Notes under the pieces: generated by a model
What the model saw: the letters and a program-made list of their open reading frames with translations, nothing else
Told to the model about the DNA's origin: nothing
Database searches by the model: none
Made by a program: the position numbers and the translations under genes
In this document: piece by piece, positions 1 to 12,893 of the stretch
Layout: each line of letters opens with the position of its first letter
Position numbering within the stretch: the stretch's first letter is position 1
NCBI GenBank assembly: GCA_045837725.1
Contig: JBEWZL010000113.1
Span: 1-64,000 of the forward strand
Length of the DNA: 64,000 nt
Source: Vermamoeba vermiformis
Lineage: Eukaryota > Tubulinea > Echinamoebida
Direction: 5' to 3'

Positions 1-1
1 G

Positions 2-615
2 GACGAGCTTCGAAACCAAGAAGTTGCGGAATTATTCCTCAATGCTGACTATAGCGGTAAATAGATCTATTGCTTCCTGATCAGACGGTCAGCTAACACT
101 GCTCATAGTTTGGGAGTCAGAGGCGAGAGTCTTTTATGACAAAAATGACGACGAGGAATTTCCAAGCGTTTCAGACACCTCAATATTTGATCAAGAACGA
201 GTGCAAGAAAAATATCTAATGCGCAAAGACAAGCTTTCATTCGCGCTAACTTCGAAAGGTACGCATCCGGCAGAATTAATTTCAATTCAATTGAGATAAC
301 ACTTTCGTAGACAATCCGAAATCCCGTGTTCGCTTTAAGTTGATAGTCGAAGAGTTTTACGATGTTGAAGAAGCAGAGATGCAAAACTCGTTTCAGATCC
401 ACATCCGAACACCAGACCAATCGTTTGAGTTTAGCGGAAGCGAGTCAGATAGCATTGAAGATGTTCTTCATGAGGTGGATCAAGCAGTAATAGATACTTT
501 ACAACTCAAACACATCAATACCAAACAATTTGCATTAATCCTTTGCGCGATCTGTGACCAACACGAGAATACTGAAGTAATGAATAAAATTCGCGCTAAC
601 CGCGAGAAGCACTAA
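2..615 (+). CDS. 3' end of an acidic protein of unknown function (5' end outside window)
   Basis: Three exons can be read: 2 to about 57, about 110 to 259, and about 313 to the TAA at 613-615, joined by two short GT-AG introns that keep one frame. The visible 170 or so residues are rich in Asp and Glu in the middle (for example DKNDDEEF) and end in a mixed helix with a CAIC pair followed by DQHENTE. No family was recognised. The gene converges with the F-box gene on the other strand. A degraded copy of its last 20 or so codons lies at 4683-4747, next to the second LRR gene. The start is not in the window, so length and N-terminal domains are unknown. Confidence 0.6.
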
Positions 616-730
616 AAATCTTAATTCGCATATGAAGATGGTTTCTGATTTTCAAACAGATCCGAGATCCGAAATAAAACGATTTTGTATTTGGCACAAA
701 TAAACAAATTCCAAATCCTTTATTCAATCA

Positions 731-3700
731 TTAATGAAACATCCAACTGTAATTGATACTCAGCTGGTCTAATATCAGTGCTAATCCGCTCTGCTGATCC
801 GGAAGTTTGCCCCATGAATGAAGCACAACCAACTGTAGTTGGTGAGATTGTGCCAGAACCTCTGCTATCGCGTTGCAGCATGTGCCTAGCTCACCGTTTG
901 ACGGAGCAAGAATATTCCGCAAATGAAGGGTTGATAAGCGAGGGAGCATCGATTGCAGCGTCTTGATATACTTTTCTTTCAGTACGAGTTCATTAAACTT
1001 GCGAGTACTGTAGATCGGGAGCATCAAGTCTTGGATCGATTCATGCTGTTGCAGTGCCAATAAGAACTCATCTTCACCTTCAGTCGTGTTGTTTTCATTG
1101 TCAACTGGATACACGATGTGAAACTTTGTGAGCTGTTTGTTTCGAAGGAGATTGGTCAACGATGCATATGAAGTGAAATGACAATTGAACAGCACCACAG
1201 ATGTTATTGATGGACTCGATGCAATGTCACTCATCAGTTGTTCAATCAACGATGATGATTGGTCGTCGTTGTGAGTGCAGAACAAGTTCATCAGTTTGAT
1301 AGACTTGAGAACTGAACTCGATCCTAGTAGATAGCATCACGTTATTAGTATTCAGCCATCGTATTCAGTCTTACGTTACTTACGAATGATTTGTGAGGCA
1401 TTGTGAATTGTGTGCTTGAGTGCCTTGTTATCGATCAAATCAACGATCATTGTCTTGCACTCATTTGCATCACTTCGAATACTTGCATCATACATGCAAA
1501 TATTGTTTTGCATTCGATCGCGCTAAAAATAGAAAGTGTTACCGACCGGATCTACATCTGTTTGGATCGTTACCTTATTTTTCAAGAACTCCTCTAACTC
1601 CTGTTTTACATGTTGCTCCAGCTCGTAGTTTGCACCATCTTACGTATATAATTTTAGAATTGGAACGATATTCTTTTAAATTAACTAAACCCTGTACCTC
1701 TGAGAATTATGTTTTCGTCTTGTAATTGCTTGGGTGTTTCATGAAAAGGTAAGTCGTCTTCATACTTTGTAATGAAGAGTTGAGCTGTTTCATCGTTATC
1801 ACTCATTTTTCGACCACTATAATAAATCGCTTCTTCAACGAGTAATTGTTTCGTTATGTGTCGGATCCGCAAGTGGGCACTGTCTTCTTCGGGTCGGGCT
1901 TTAGATTCCTCGTATTCATCCAAACTATATCACATTAGTACTGCTAGCCTACATACAGTATCTTACTATTGCAATATTTGTTCTTCATGATCTTCGTCGG
2001 CAACATCGTTGTCACTGCCAAGTTTTTGTTCCGCACTAGAAATTTCGTTGGTAAATTTCACTATTGTAGTCGGCACAGCATACCTCTTATCGTTCATTTC
2101 GGCATTACATTCCTCATCGGACTCAAAGCTTTCGTATTCCTCAACTTCATCTAGCTGGGCAAATTTCACGCACTTTTTGAGACTATCTACAATAATGCTG
2201 TGCAAGGGGTCGTCATTGGCGTCTTCTTCTTGTTTGACATCGCTATTGCTCGCATTTTGTTCTTCCAAGTCAGTGATGGGCTCGTCAATCCAGTCACTGT
2301 CCACGCTTGATTCGTCCGAGTAGTGTTCGCTGTCAGAGTACATCACGATCGGATTCTCGTAATATAACTCTTCGTTATCTGGATAGAGATTATTTGGGCT
2401 GCAGTTTATCTTCCGCATCGCCTCTATGATGTGTTTACGTTCAACTACGAAAGGCTTACTAGAGTCATCGTCTACTGGTTTTAACTTCGCAGCTTTACCC
2501 AATGTCCGACCAATGAAACTGACTAGCATACGAAGAGCATATTCTAATTATATTATGATCAGTTTATTGAGTATTGTGGGGAAAAAACCGATAATTGAAA
2601 ATCACGTAAACTTTTTTCATCAAAAACTTACCAGTAGCATTGGGTGTAGCACAAACAATACCTCCTTTGCGCATCAGGCGATGAATCGAGTGCCGAACTT
2701 GAATGAAACAAATTAATATTAAGGATATTCGGACATTCAGGTCTTACTTGACAACCAATCAGGCATCATATCAAAGTCATCGTCAGTGGCGATGTCTGCT
2801 TGAAAGTAACTCGTCCAGGGATTGATCAGTGCGTTTAAATTGAAGTCGTAACCACCGTCGGCAATGTAGAACACTTCTGACACGTTGTTTTGCACTTCGT
2901 ATGCTGAATAAATAGCGCTCAAGTACGGATACTTCTCTTCTGCTCCCTGTTTTAAGAACAACAAATCACTCACGCGAAGCTTTTGAAGTGCACAAATCAT
3001 CACTGAAATGAGCGATGAAGACTGGTCGAGTGTTGCGGCGTATTTGAGCTGAGTGATCACTTCGTCAACAATGTCACCTGTTCGAACGATTGATCGCTCG
3101 TACTTGGCTTGCTGATATTGACAGGTGTCAACGTCATTCGTCAAACAAACTAGGAAAACTTACGTTGATGAGAATTGAATCATGACACCGAGGAGGTGGA
3201 CAATGGCCAATTACAATAGCACTCAGCACGTGAATGAACAGCTTGAGCGAGCGTTCTGAGGACGAAATTTCACTGAATCTAAGTTAGCAAAACCCAACTA
3301 ACTTTTTAAAGCGAGTCGACTTACTTAAATAGATTATCGCGAGTCTCATGTGAGATGTATCCATCATATTCGCTGTCAGTTGATTGGCTTGATTCATCAT
3401 CAACCTGCATTTCCTGGTCAACAGCGGTCTCTAATCCATCGACCTCACTTTCTTCTTGACTTCCGAATTCTTCTTGTTGAGATATCGCAGAATTTGATTC
3501 TGGGTTGAAATCATCTTCATATGATTGATCTTCTTCTTCGTCCCAACCAGCCTCAAATATTTCGCTATCACTATCGTTGTTTTTGCCAGCATCTTTGCAA
3601 GTTTGGTTGTCTGGCTTGTCCGCCAAAGCTAACGCAATTTCTTCGTCTTTTTCGTCGTACAGAGCAAGCTCTGACTGCTCTTTCAGACAGCTACATTTTG

Positions 3701-4512
3701 CACCACTGAACGCTTCGTTAAGTGGTTTGGAGTCACGCCAAATCTCGAATTGATGATACTTCATTTGAGTTTTCAATGCCAATTTCTTGTACGCCACTTT
3801 CGGAAAGAATCTTTGTGCGAGTAGAAGGGCGTCTTTGATTGGTGGAATATCTTCGTGATCTGTCAAAGCTGAAGTTAGTCGTGTAATAAACAAAATTGTT
3901 CGTTACTTACATTCGTAGAAATATTTAATGGGAAATTCGGCGAGGTACTCGTCTTCTGATACTAAAAATCGTTGGTCATTCAAACAACTGCCAGAGAGCG
4001 GATCTTGATCTTCGTTGAATTCCCACTCAAAATGGGCTTCATGAACAGGACCGTATCCTTGTGCAGATCTTAGTGCTACCATTAATTGAAGTTAGATTTG
4101 TCAAAACATTGCAAGCCGGTTGTTTCTACCTTCATCCAAAATAGTTTCGCTGATATCTACATCAAAGCGCTGTAGAGCGGCCAGATATATTTCGTACCAT
4201 ATCTTATTTGGTAACTTTTTGATGTGATTATTCCAGTGTTTGGAGGTTAACGAGAAGAGCACAAGTGGGAGAGGATCGACATCCCGAAAAATAATTTCCA
4301 AAATCTCTTCTGGTAATTTTTTAGGCAAATCTATAGCTTAAACAATATTAGCTTACCACAATAATATTTTAAAAATTTTTACAGTGCAGATATAAGATGA
4401 ATCAGATCTTGGTTGACACTGAAAGCCGTAAATTACCTTCAGGCTCAATACGAGCTTTTTTAATATTTCTTTTATCGTCCCAATCTTCTTCAGCCTTTCT
4501 TTTCTTCTCCAT
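731..4512 (-). CDS. F-box protein with LRR-like C-terminus and acidic linkers
   Basis: About eleven exons join in frame from the ATG at 4512-4510 to the stop at 731. Residues about 26-70 form an F-box (DLPKKLPEEILEIIFRDVDP, then LVLFSLTSKHWN), the segment by which such proteins normally bind Skp1 in SCF ubiquitin ligases. A basic stretch (MEKKRK, later RNIKKAR) precedes it and may be a nuclear signal. The middle carries long Asp/Glu/Ser-rich stretches (about 2000-2330 and 3350-3650). The last exon has leucine-rich repeat-like lines such as SITSVVLFNCHF. One splice near 3111-3165 was chosen because reading on hits a stop; an intron of about 52 bp restores the frame. Substrate is unknown. The F-box is clear; the LRR call is moderate. 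Confidence 0.7.
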
Positions 4513-4682
4513 TGTAAAACCAACAGCAGACAATCAAATATCTGAGATAGACGAATACAATACTAAACATTGCTAGTTACGGGGTTTGTTCTTACGGACT
4601 CCTTTCCTATTTTTTTCTGTGGTAATTAATTCACAATACCAATTATGTTGCGACTTTCATCGTTGATTAAATCTAATTGGTC

Positions 4683-4747
4683 AGTGCGATTTGTGACCAA
4701 CACGAGAATACTACGACACTGACTAAAATTCGCTAAGCGATGGCGAA
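4683..4747 (+). pseudogene. Decayed fragment matching the 3' end of the gene at 2-615
   Basis: About 28 bases (around 4685-4712), including GTGACCAACACGAGAATACT, are nearly identical to 546-573, the codons for CAICDQHENT in the first gene. Similarity fades through AAAATTCGC toward the former stop region. No open frame or upstream exon goes with it. It sits just downstream of the second LRR gene's end, in the same relative place as the intact copy beside the F-box gene. This looks like the leftover of a duplicated gene pair. Confidence 0.6.
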
Positions 4748-4804
4748 TAAAAACAAATTAACGAATTACTATCTACATTTATTTACAGTAGTTCAGTTGC
4801 GAGA

Positions 4805-7800
4805 TTACATATTGCGTTTTTGATTTTGGACAACTGACTCATAGCGTTCAACAAAATCCGCGTAGTATTGATATTGACCAGTAAAGAACATTGCGTTCAT
4901 AGGAGATGGCTTAACTTCTGTAATTTGAACGGTAGACTTTGTGCATTTAGCTTTTTTCGTTTGTCTCGGATCCAGGTTCGCGACATCTTCGTCATTTTTT
5001 CTCTTTCGCTCTTGCGAGTTTCCTAACCTTAGATTATTATTGTGTGTGACGGCTCCGGCTACATTCATATTCGATACAAGATTATCCTTGTAGAGCTTTA
5101 GGTCGGTTCTGGGAATGATCGGAAGTACACGGAAAACAGCGCTCAATTTCAACTGGTATTCCACGCTGTCGTAATTCCGAAGAACTTGCTGCAAGTTTGA
5201 GTTCTGTAAATGTAACTCCCCAATCGTCTTTTTGAACGTTTTAACGTCGAGAATCATATCGGGAACTTTCACCAGATCGAAGCCAATGTCTACTTTCATC
5301 TCACTATACGAACCGTTAGCAACACTATAGAAGCACATGTATGGCATTCTACTTACTGCCTCACGTAGCCGTATAAGTCCATCACTCTGTGACTCGGATT
5401 GCATTGGACTACTAGCGAAGGTCCGTTCACCAACCTGAAGGTCAAGGTCAATATGAGTTGAGGTAGAACGTTCATTCAACGTACTTTAAGCCTAATGTAA
5501 CAAGTTCCTCGTTCTTGTTGGTTGAGATTTTGTTAATCGAGAACATTTCTCGCAGACTGCAATAAAAATTAGAACGATGACAAGTATAGCAAAAGGGATT
5601 CATTCTTACTCGTTGATTTCCGATTCAGTGTACGAGTGGTATCGATAATTGGGATCGATTAAAGGCTTGGAAGCTGGTGCAGCTTGTTGCGCGTAAATTT
5701 GTTGAGCACTTTCGTCCAATCGCTTTGCAAGAACTGTTCGAAATTCCACATTGCTTTGATTCACTAAAACGATACATTAATGCCACTGTGCGACAGTATT
5801 GCACTATCGCGGGAACGTACCCCTTAGCGAGGTGTGCCATTGATTCACTGCTTCGGGCAATATGTGTATCGATTGTAAGTACTTCATCGAGGGCAGTAGT
5901 TTGCAAATGTCAGCGCCGTGAGATTTGACGCGCCATCCGAGCTTTAAAATACGTGGAGGAAAACCTAGCCGCGCTGAAGGTCCCAAAGCAAGTTGACCCT
6001 CGATCCACAACATTTTCATGTTTGGACCGCCAAGTACAATGTCTTCGTTGATCCGCACATTGTTCATTTCCAAATATAGTAAGTTAGGCAATAACTCGAA
6101 GTTCGTCTTTGACACGAAGTTGAATTCGCAGTCTAAGTATGGGTCATCCGGTGTGTATTGCCTTCGGGCCTTAGTTTTCCGCAACATGAGGAACTTCAGC
6201 GGGAAGTTTCCGGCTCGATCCGCGTTCAATATGCCAAGTTCGACTTTGAATTGTTTGTTTGGGGCTTGACTCCACGCCAGCGTTGTCAAAGTCATTTTTT
6301 CGACTCGCGGGAATGCTTCCAATAATATTGATATCCACACTGTATTTTGCTTTTGAAATTCTTTAACCAAAGCTGGCGCCAATTTCACCTATTGCCAAAT
6401 AAGGTCAGTTACTAAGATGGAAAGTATTTGAGAAACGAACCTTTTTTAGATTTGTAGCGTAAGATGAGATGGCCCAAAGTATTGGCAGATCGACCCTGCT
6501 TTCCAAGTGTAAAGTCTCCAAATGCGGCAGAGCAAAAGAAGTTTCGACGCCTAAGCCCGGGTTTCGGATCGTGATCTGATTCAGTGTTAAATTCTTAAGG
6601 TTCGGCAACTGTGATAATAGCAAGCCAATGTCTTGTATGACCACGTTAGTGAGGTTTAGTATTTCTAAGGAAGCCACTTGTTGCACTGGCAGCCCGAGAT
6701 ATTGATTAGGATGCATCGATCTCGCATTCACGATTTTTGGATTCGTTTTCCAGATGTCATCGCCAGTAGGTGCCTTGAATAAGTACCCTTCGTGGTAGTC
6801 CAATTTCATCTGCACCTTATTGCGTTCAAGTTCCCAGTGGCCCATCATGCCTTTGCCAATTGGATCTTCGAAAGAATTCAAGTACGGGCACGCAGAAGAC
6901 AATGTGTGCAAAAAATCTCGCGACATGATCACATTTGCGTTGGTTTCCAGCGTGCGGAGATTGACCGCCCTGGAAAATGTCAAAAAAGTGTCAACTTGTC
7001 AAATCGGGTCCGAAAATACGTACGCGAATAGTTCAGGTTTAGAGTCGACGGCAATAGCTCTGCTCGGATTGTAGATGAATCTTTGCAATGTTTCGGCACC
7101 AGGATTATGCAAGAAAAACAAGAATAATTCTCGTTGGATGGATTCACAGTAAGCTCGTTGACTGAGGGTTATCTCCACACTACGTAGATTCGCGGGTATG
7201 ATTATCGCTAGAAATCCTTCTTGTGGATCGCAAGCTTCGATTGCCTTGAAGTGCCTGTGTTTCAAGCAATTCGTCAGTAATTACATTTTGATCCTAATAA
7301 GGAAAATCTTGCGTCAACATTTCGCTCGTGCTGACAACACGAACAAGACATTTGTAGTGTTTTGCAACACGGTGGCTGCCAGTTCAATCAAATAATTGGC
7401 AACCCAAAACTTGCGCAAATTTCGAAAATTGATCCACGGATCGAGGCTTGCCAACACGAAGCAAACCCATCCACAGTGGATCGTAGCGTATCAATAAGAT
7501 ACTATGTTAAGAACGTAAGATTTTCACGCTTTTTTTAGCTTACTCCAAGCATGGCAAATGAGTCAAAGCCTCCAACCAGGAATGATTCATTGAACAGTTC
7601 TCGACCTCTAATGACCGTAGTGGACTTGCTTTTCCTTCTGTGACATTGAGCATGCGGGCATCGTCAGTAAGAGAAGTAACTTTGCGTAAATTGGCTAGTC
7701 GAAGCCTATCGAGATGTGGCAGTCTATTAATAGCTCATTTAGTCGGGGAATGCTTGTGGATTGATACAATTATACATAATAATGAATGTTTCTAATACTT

Positions 7801-8445
7801 CAATGATAGGAAATTGAGCTCCGACGAACGGAAAATAAACAATCAAATTCTTTTTTCAGATGTGGCAAAAAACGAGATCAAAGCTGCAGCTATTGACGTC
7901 TGTACGTACCTTAATATATGTCCGATAACTGCATTCGTCAATAGCTCATTTCCGTTGAATATTAGAGATGTCAGTTGGGTGCACTGTTAATTAACTTTCA
8001 TCAATCAAATGTATTCGTGAATCGATTTTCAAACATGCTTTAGATCGAATAAAATGTACAGTCGCACAACAAGTATCAATAAAGCATGGAAAAACTACGC
8101 GCGGAACAAATCAATATTTGATTCAATCTCTACCCACCTGTTTTAAAACTTTCACAACATCTTCGTCTCGTATGGCAGTGCAATATGATAAATCTAGCTT
8201 TAATAATGACGACGGAAGCTTTAAATGCAGCATATCAGGTCGTTCTATTAAATGACATCAGATCTTAATAAAGAAGTAAAACAAATATTCTTACCTAAGC
8301 ACTGTTCCTTTATCATCGCTGCTACGTGTTCTTCGGTCCAATCATTTAAGTCATAGAAGTGCTCATTCTGCAATCTGTCATTGACACAACTGAGATCGTG
8401 TAACGAAACCACTTGATCTCTATCTTTTTCAGCCTCGGTGCTCAT
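4805..8445 (-). CDS. Leucine-rich repeat protein (AMN1/FBXL-like repeats)
   Basis: About a dozen exons run from the ATG at 8445 to the stop at 4805. After an N-terminal segment (about 50 residues, no convincing F-box) come LRRs of the cysteine-containing kind: SSLLKLDLSYCTAIRDEDV, CTQLTSLIFNGNELLTNAV, LPHLDRLRLANLRKVTSL, and later LPNLKNLTLNQITI and LPHLETLHLESRVDL. The last 180 residues are not LRR: they include a basic cluster (ERKRKNDED) and end near QNQKRNM. Splicing between about 7260 and 7330 is unclear, since the frame there meets a stop and the only obvious intron would be very short; a longer intron or local error is possible. It lies head-to-tail with the F-box gene and may be its diverged paralogue. 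Likely a protein-protein interaction or ubiquitin adaptor; partner unknown. Confidence 0.65.
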
Positions 8446-9534
8446 TCAGGACGAATTTAACTTGTGTTATTCAATACTTTACATCAATATAAATAATATG
8501 TAATGCTTCCGTTGTGGTCATACAGGTGATTTTCAATTCTTTTATGTAAAATTCGCTTTTTAACTTGTGTGACACACCGTTTAGCGGTGAATGACCGCCT
8601 GCAAGGTATTTTAGGAACACAGTCGTTGCTATAATTTTGTATCGGCTTATAAGTATATCGCCGTTCTATTATGCATATAGGCGTCATCTTTTGGTACTTG
8701 TTCTATTTGTGCATCCTCGACTAAAAAGCGTTGAACTGGGCACGTAGCCCAATAACACTACTTCGAGGCACGTTATTATATATCATATATCTATGATGTT
8801 TGATACACAATCTACCGATATCTCGGGTATTTAGAATTGTCGGCTAATCGCCGCTCTGCAATCAAATCGGTAATCTCCCGCAGCGTAAAGCAAATTAACA
8901 AAAAAAGAATAACACACGTCGGAGAGATTCCGATACAAACGTTGGCGGTGATTGCACGATAAATAAACCAAGGGCGCAAAAAACTCCGCCGATCAGATGT
9001 CGGCCTGAATTAATTAATGAAGCGCAGAGATTTCAATTTTACGTAAGATTCGTTCACAAGTAAATTAATAGGCGAATCTTAACGCACAATAAATTTATTT
9101 CGGGCAAACTCAGTAATTTATACCAGATACGGATTTATCCAGTTTAATTACTTCGCTTACCACCGTCATTTATCGACGACATTATTAGCAATGAAGTTGT
9201 TATTAATATGTTGATTTTTGCTCAATTATCTACCTTTACCTCAGCTGACCAGAGAGTACCTCCGCCTTTGAAGTGTCGCCTTGGGCTGATTTATCGAGCG
9301 TTGGTTTGTAACTATCATATACGTCATCTCTTTTCGCTGACTCGATCAAACAAAATGCTTTTGGCAAATAGCCTATTTTTTGATTTTATTTCAGCCACTT
9401 TTAAAACTACAAAGTGATTCTAACTTCTACTAATAAAACAACGGAATGATGAGCAAGAGGCAAGAAGATCGGGCTCTTTAAGAGTTGCAAACTAAATTTA
9501 ACTGGAACTAAATTTAGCTAGTTGGATCGCAAAT
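8446..9534. other. AT-rich intergenic stretch, about 1.1 kb
   Basis: Only short frames (for example 8484-8687 minus and 9208-9417 plus) occur, with no splice partners, no family resemblance and no codon continuity. It should hold the promoter of the minus-strand LRR gene (start 8445) and the 3' flank of the DNRLRE gene (end 9535). No tRNA fold or repeat was recognised. Confidence 0.5.
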
Positions 9535-11460
9535 TTAGACGATGACTAATTGAGGTCTGTTGACATCCGACTCGACGGTGTTGATCAACATTCGCTGATT
9601 AGTCTGAGTGGTGGCAATGAACGCGAATGAGATCGTAGCGTAACCACCACTCTTGCGAGCAATGACGTAGTTGGTCACGTCGAACTCGTACCAAGCAATC
9701 GGGTGATTGACAGGGGTAGTCGATATGACACCATTAGTGGGAGGCTTATTGCAGAAGGTAATAGTGCCTTGGCTCCAGCTGAGGCAGAAACGTTAGAATC
9801 ATCACAACTTCTAATTTTGGAAATGGACTTGAAACTTACGAATTATCGTTGACAGAGTTAACAGCCACAGTCAAGGTAGTGCCTTCATAATATCCGAACA
9901 ATCGAACAACAGCGCGATGGCCGGCAGTCACGGGAGCCAAGTTGCTCAAGGGGAACTTGACGTAGTATTGCCAGGTGTTATCATCAGTCATTCCTTTTTG
10001 AACATAAGCAGTAGCATCAAGGGCGTAGTTGTTACCGCAAAATTGGCCTAATTAGGAAAATTTAATACTTGATATTGAAGAATTTCGGTTCATGACTTAC
10101 CACCGCGAACAGAGGCGTCTTCGAGAGCAGTCACGCTGTTAACAGTAGGCGAGAGAGGGGTAATGGCCAATTGAGGTTGGTTAGTGTCTGCCTCTAAGCT
10201 GTTGAAAACTGTCAATTCGTTGGTAACCGAATCTGCGACCAAAGCAAAGGTGATTGAAGTGGCACCAGCAGTTTGTCTGCCCTTGACATAGTTCGTGACG
10301 TCAAACTCGACCCAAGTAGCAGTATTTTTAGCACTCGCTTGAGCAATGTAGGTTGAGCTGAGAGCAGGCTGGTTGTTCCAGGTGATAGTAGTTTGGGTCC
10401 ATCTAAATAGTGTGTGGTGAGTCACAGTGTTAAGACAATGGGCACCTCGTTCGACTTACGCAATGTTGGTAGAAGTGAAGACATCAATGAGATTAGTGCC
10501 TGTGCCTTGGAAGTAGCCAAACACGCGGAGCAAGACGCGTTGAGTGTTAGTAACGGTAGCGAGATTGTTCAAAGGGAACTTCAAGAAAGAGATGCGAGTG
10601 TACTCATCGGTGGTCCATTCTTTCACAACCAATTCAGGAGACAAACCGAAGTTAGTTGAACTGAAAGATCCTGTTGCAGAAAGAATTTAAAAAGTTGCTC
10701 TAAATATACTACTTTTTGATGCTTACCACCACGAACATAAGCGTCGTCAGTTGGGTTGACAACAGATTGAGTAGGAGCAGGAGGCAATACAACAAGCAAA
10801 GGCTGGTTCACATCAGCTTCCAAGCTGTTGACCAACACAATGTCTGTCGTAATGTTCGAGGCACGGAACACGAAGGAAGTGACGGGTTGGCCGAGGTTGA
10901 TTTGATCACGGACGTAAGTAGTAACGTCCCATTCGTACCAGAGGATCTGGTGACCAACTTGAGTTGATGAAAGGATTACACCAGGAGCGGGCTTGTTGTT
11001 CCAAGTGATCGTGTCTTGGCTCCAACTGCGCGACAAGTATGAGTATTGCAATTTGACACGTGTCACCAATAGATATTTGTTTCTAACTTACTTGTCGCTA
11101 GGAACAGACCAGCAAGCAACAGTGACAGGGAATCCAGTGCCTTGGTAATAACCAAACAATCTAATCACCACGCGAGAATTTCCGAGAGTCACGAGATTAT
11201 CGATCGGGAACATGATGTAGTACCAGCGAGTGAAGCCAGCTTGATCAGACGTCTTAATGTAGGCAGTAGGTTCGAAGCCGTAGTTTGTGTTCGAGTAAAT
11301 ACCTAACATTTTATTATAAAATTAGTCTACTTGGATCTGGATCATCAGAGCACGTACCATCACGCACAGTGGCATCTTGAACGGGCTCGGTTTGAGTGAC
11401 ACTGCCGTAGACTGCTACAAAGGCAATGCAAAACGCTAGTGCTATGAGTGAGGAGCGCAT
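9535..11460 (-). CDS. Secreted protein with three DNRLRE/CBM96-type carbohydrate-binding modules
   Basis: The ATG at 11460 opens a signal peptide (MRSSLIALAFCIAFVAVYGS). Seven exons then encode about 530 residues made of three copies of one module. Each copy has DA.VR(D/G)G, a line such as RWYYIMFPIDNLVTLGN, then VV(I/L)RLFGYYQGTG, then WSQDTITWNNKPAP, then WYEWDVTTYV and VNSLEADVNQPLLVV. This is the DNRLRE pattern (WxxxTITWNxxP, ExDVTxYV), now classed with CBM96. Every module is split by an intron just before its W(S/T)Q motif, so the repeats arose by duplication with introns in place. There is no catalytic domain or membrane anchor, so it is probably released or bound to the cell coat or prey polysaccharide. 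The ligand is not shown. Confidence 0.85.
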
Positions 11461-12247
11461 CTGGATCTTTTTATTGAGTCAAAGAGCTTGCTGTTTGTTG
11501 GTTTGTGTTGTTCTGCTTGTTGTTGAGTTGAATGATGCCATGCTAATTCTTTTATACTTGGTCGTCGGAAATTAGGATCAACTGTACGCATGAATTTTCG
11601 GCGCTTCATCCAGATTTTTGCAAATCATCTGCAGGTAACGCCCAAATTAAGTTTCAAAAACCAAACAAAATAATAATACCATAATACCATTCAAATGCTG
11701 GGAGCCTTATTTACCGATAAGGCTGAAAGGTTATTAATAATAATCTGTCGTTGCGACAAGATAAATTCAAAATTTAGACGAATTTTGACTGCTCCCAAAA
11801 ATATATAAAGTAATATTTATAAAGTGCATTTTGACGTTAATTTGAACTGCATCGGGTTTTTCCTGCAGGAAAATAAAAATCATCTGATCGAATTTTAAAT
11901 CTATCGCATTCAAACGCCCATCAAACAAAATTTGTTATATAAATAAGTAGAAAAATAATTAAACCAAGCCGCTCAAGAGATTCCGATTTACCTTGCAAAT
12001 TGCCAAGTCGGCTAAGTTTGCGACTGATAGTCTGAAAGAGTCCCATATGCACTAAATAGCCATTATATTGATATTAATACTGAAGCCTGTTCTTAGGCAA
12101 GAAAGGCTCGTTGAGAACTGACGCAAACAATTTTTTTCGACGTAAGCATCTGAAACACACGTCGTGCTTACCGAAATATGATAATTACAAGCACTAACGT
12201 TATAGAACAATAGAACTCTTTGTATTATAATGGGTTAGTACTAAAAT
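11461..12247. other. Intergenic region upstream of the DNRLRE gene
   Basis: This 0.8 kb lies between divergent starts: the DNRLRE gene (minus, start 11460) and the coiled-coil gene (plus, 12248). It is AT-rich with no frame or fold worth calling. It probably contains both promoters. A 5' exon of the coiled-coil gene could lie near 12178-12234 but no joint was convincing. Confidence 0.45.
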
Positions 12248-12835
12248 ATGCTTTTTTCTCTCAGGATCGTACTAATCCCACTCACAGCGGACCTTGACCA
12301 CGTATTTGACGATAGAAATTTAGAAACAGCTATACATGAAGAATTTTGTGAGAAAATAGTAGAGTTTGGCATCGATTCCAAATACATAAAGCAATTTCAA
12401 ACCGGATTTGAGTTTGATCAGGTAAGTGCAAACATTTACGCTTAATAATAAATTTTAAAATACCAATGCATACAATAATTTTCCGTTCGAATTTCATTAT
12501 TGCAAATGCGGCAAATTTATTTGGAAAATTATTTTGGTTTGGATCTGACACTTTCTCGATTATAGACGAATATTTTATCGGAAATCAATGAAGATGAAAA
12601 ACGATATTTAGATAAAAAATCAGATTTATTTGTTAAAACAGTAGAGCTCGAAGAATTAGAGCAGTATTACGAAGACAACAAATTTTCAATGACAAACGAG
12701 CAGCTGCAAGAACATGACGATAAAATAGCAATATTACAAGACGAAATTTCTAAAATACAGAAAGAAGTCGACGCAGAAACAGATTTGCAATTAAATGTAC
12801 TTAGAAAACAGATTGGTAAAGATAAAGACAATTAA
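12248..12835 (+). CDS. Small coiled-coil protein, unknown function
   Basis: Two exons, 12248-12421 and 12566-12835, join in phase 0 across a GTAAGT...TATAG intron to give about 147 residues. The N-terminal third is mixed (ADLDHVFDDRNL), and the rest is a charged, heptad-like helix (for example LQEHDDKIAILQDEISKIQK) typical of subunits of small coiled-coil complexes. No family could be named. The ATG at 12248 lies over a TACTAA-pyrimidine-CAG stretch that resembles the end of an intron, so the true start may be an upstream exon spliced to 12264. Confidence 0.55.
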
Positions 12836-12893
12836 GAAAATACCTATCATCATTAATAACATACATATATTAATTTATACTCGTAATCTCGTT

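Noticed and set aside
8484-8687. Minus-strand frame of 67 codons upstream of the LRR gene
   Set aside because: No splice partner, odd composition and position in a promoter region.
9208-9417. Plus-strand frame of 69 codons in the 8.4-9.5 kb gap
   Set aside because: No family resemblance, no introns or neighbours to support it.
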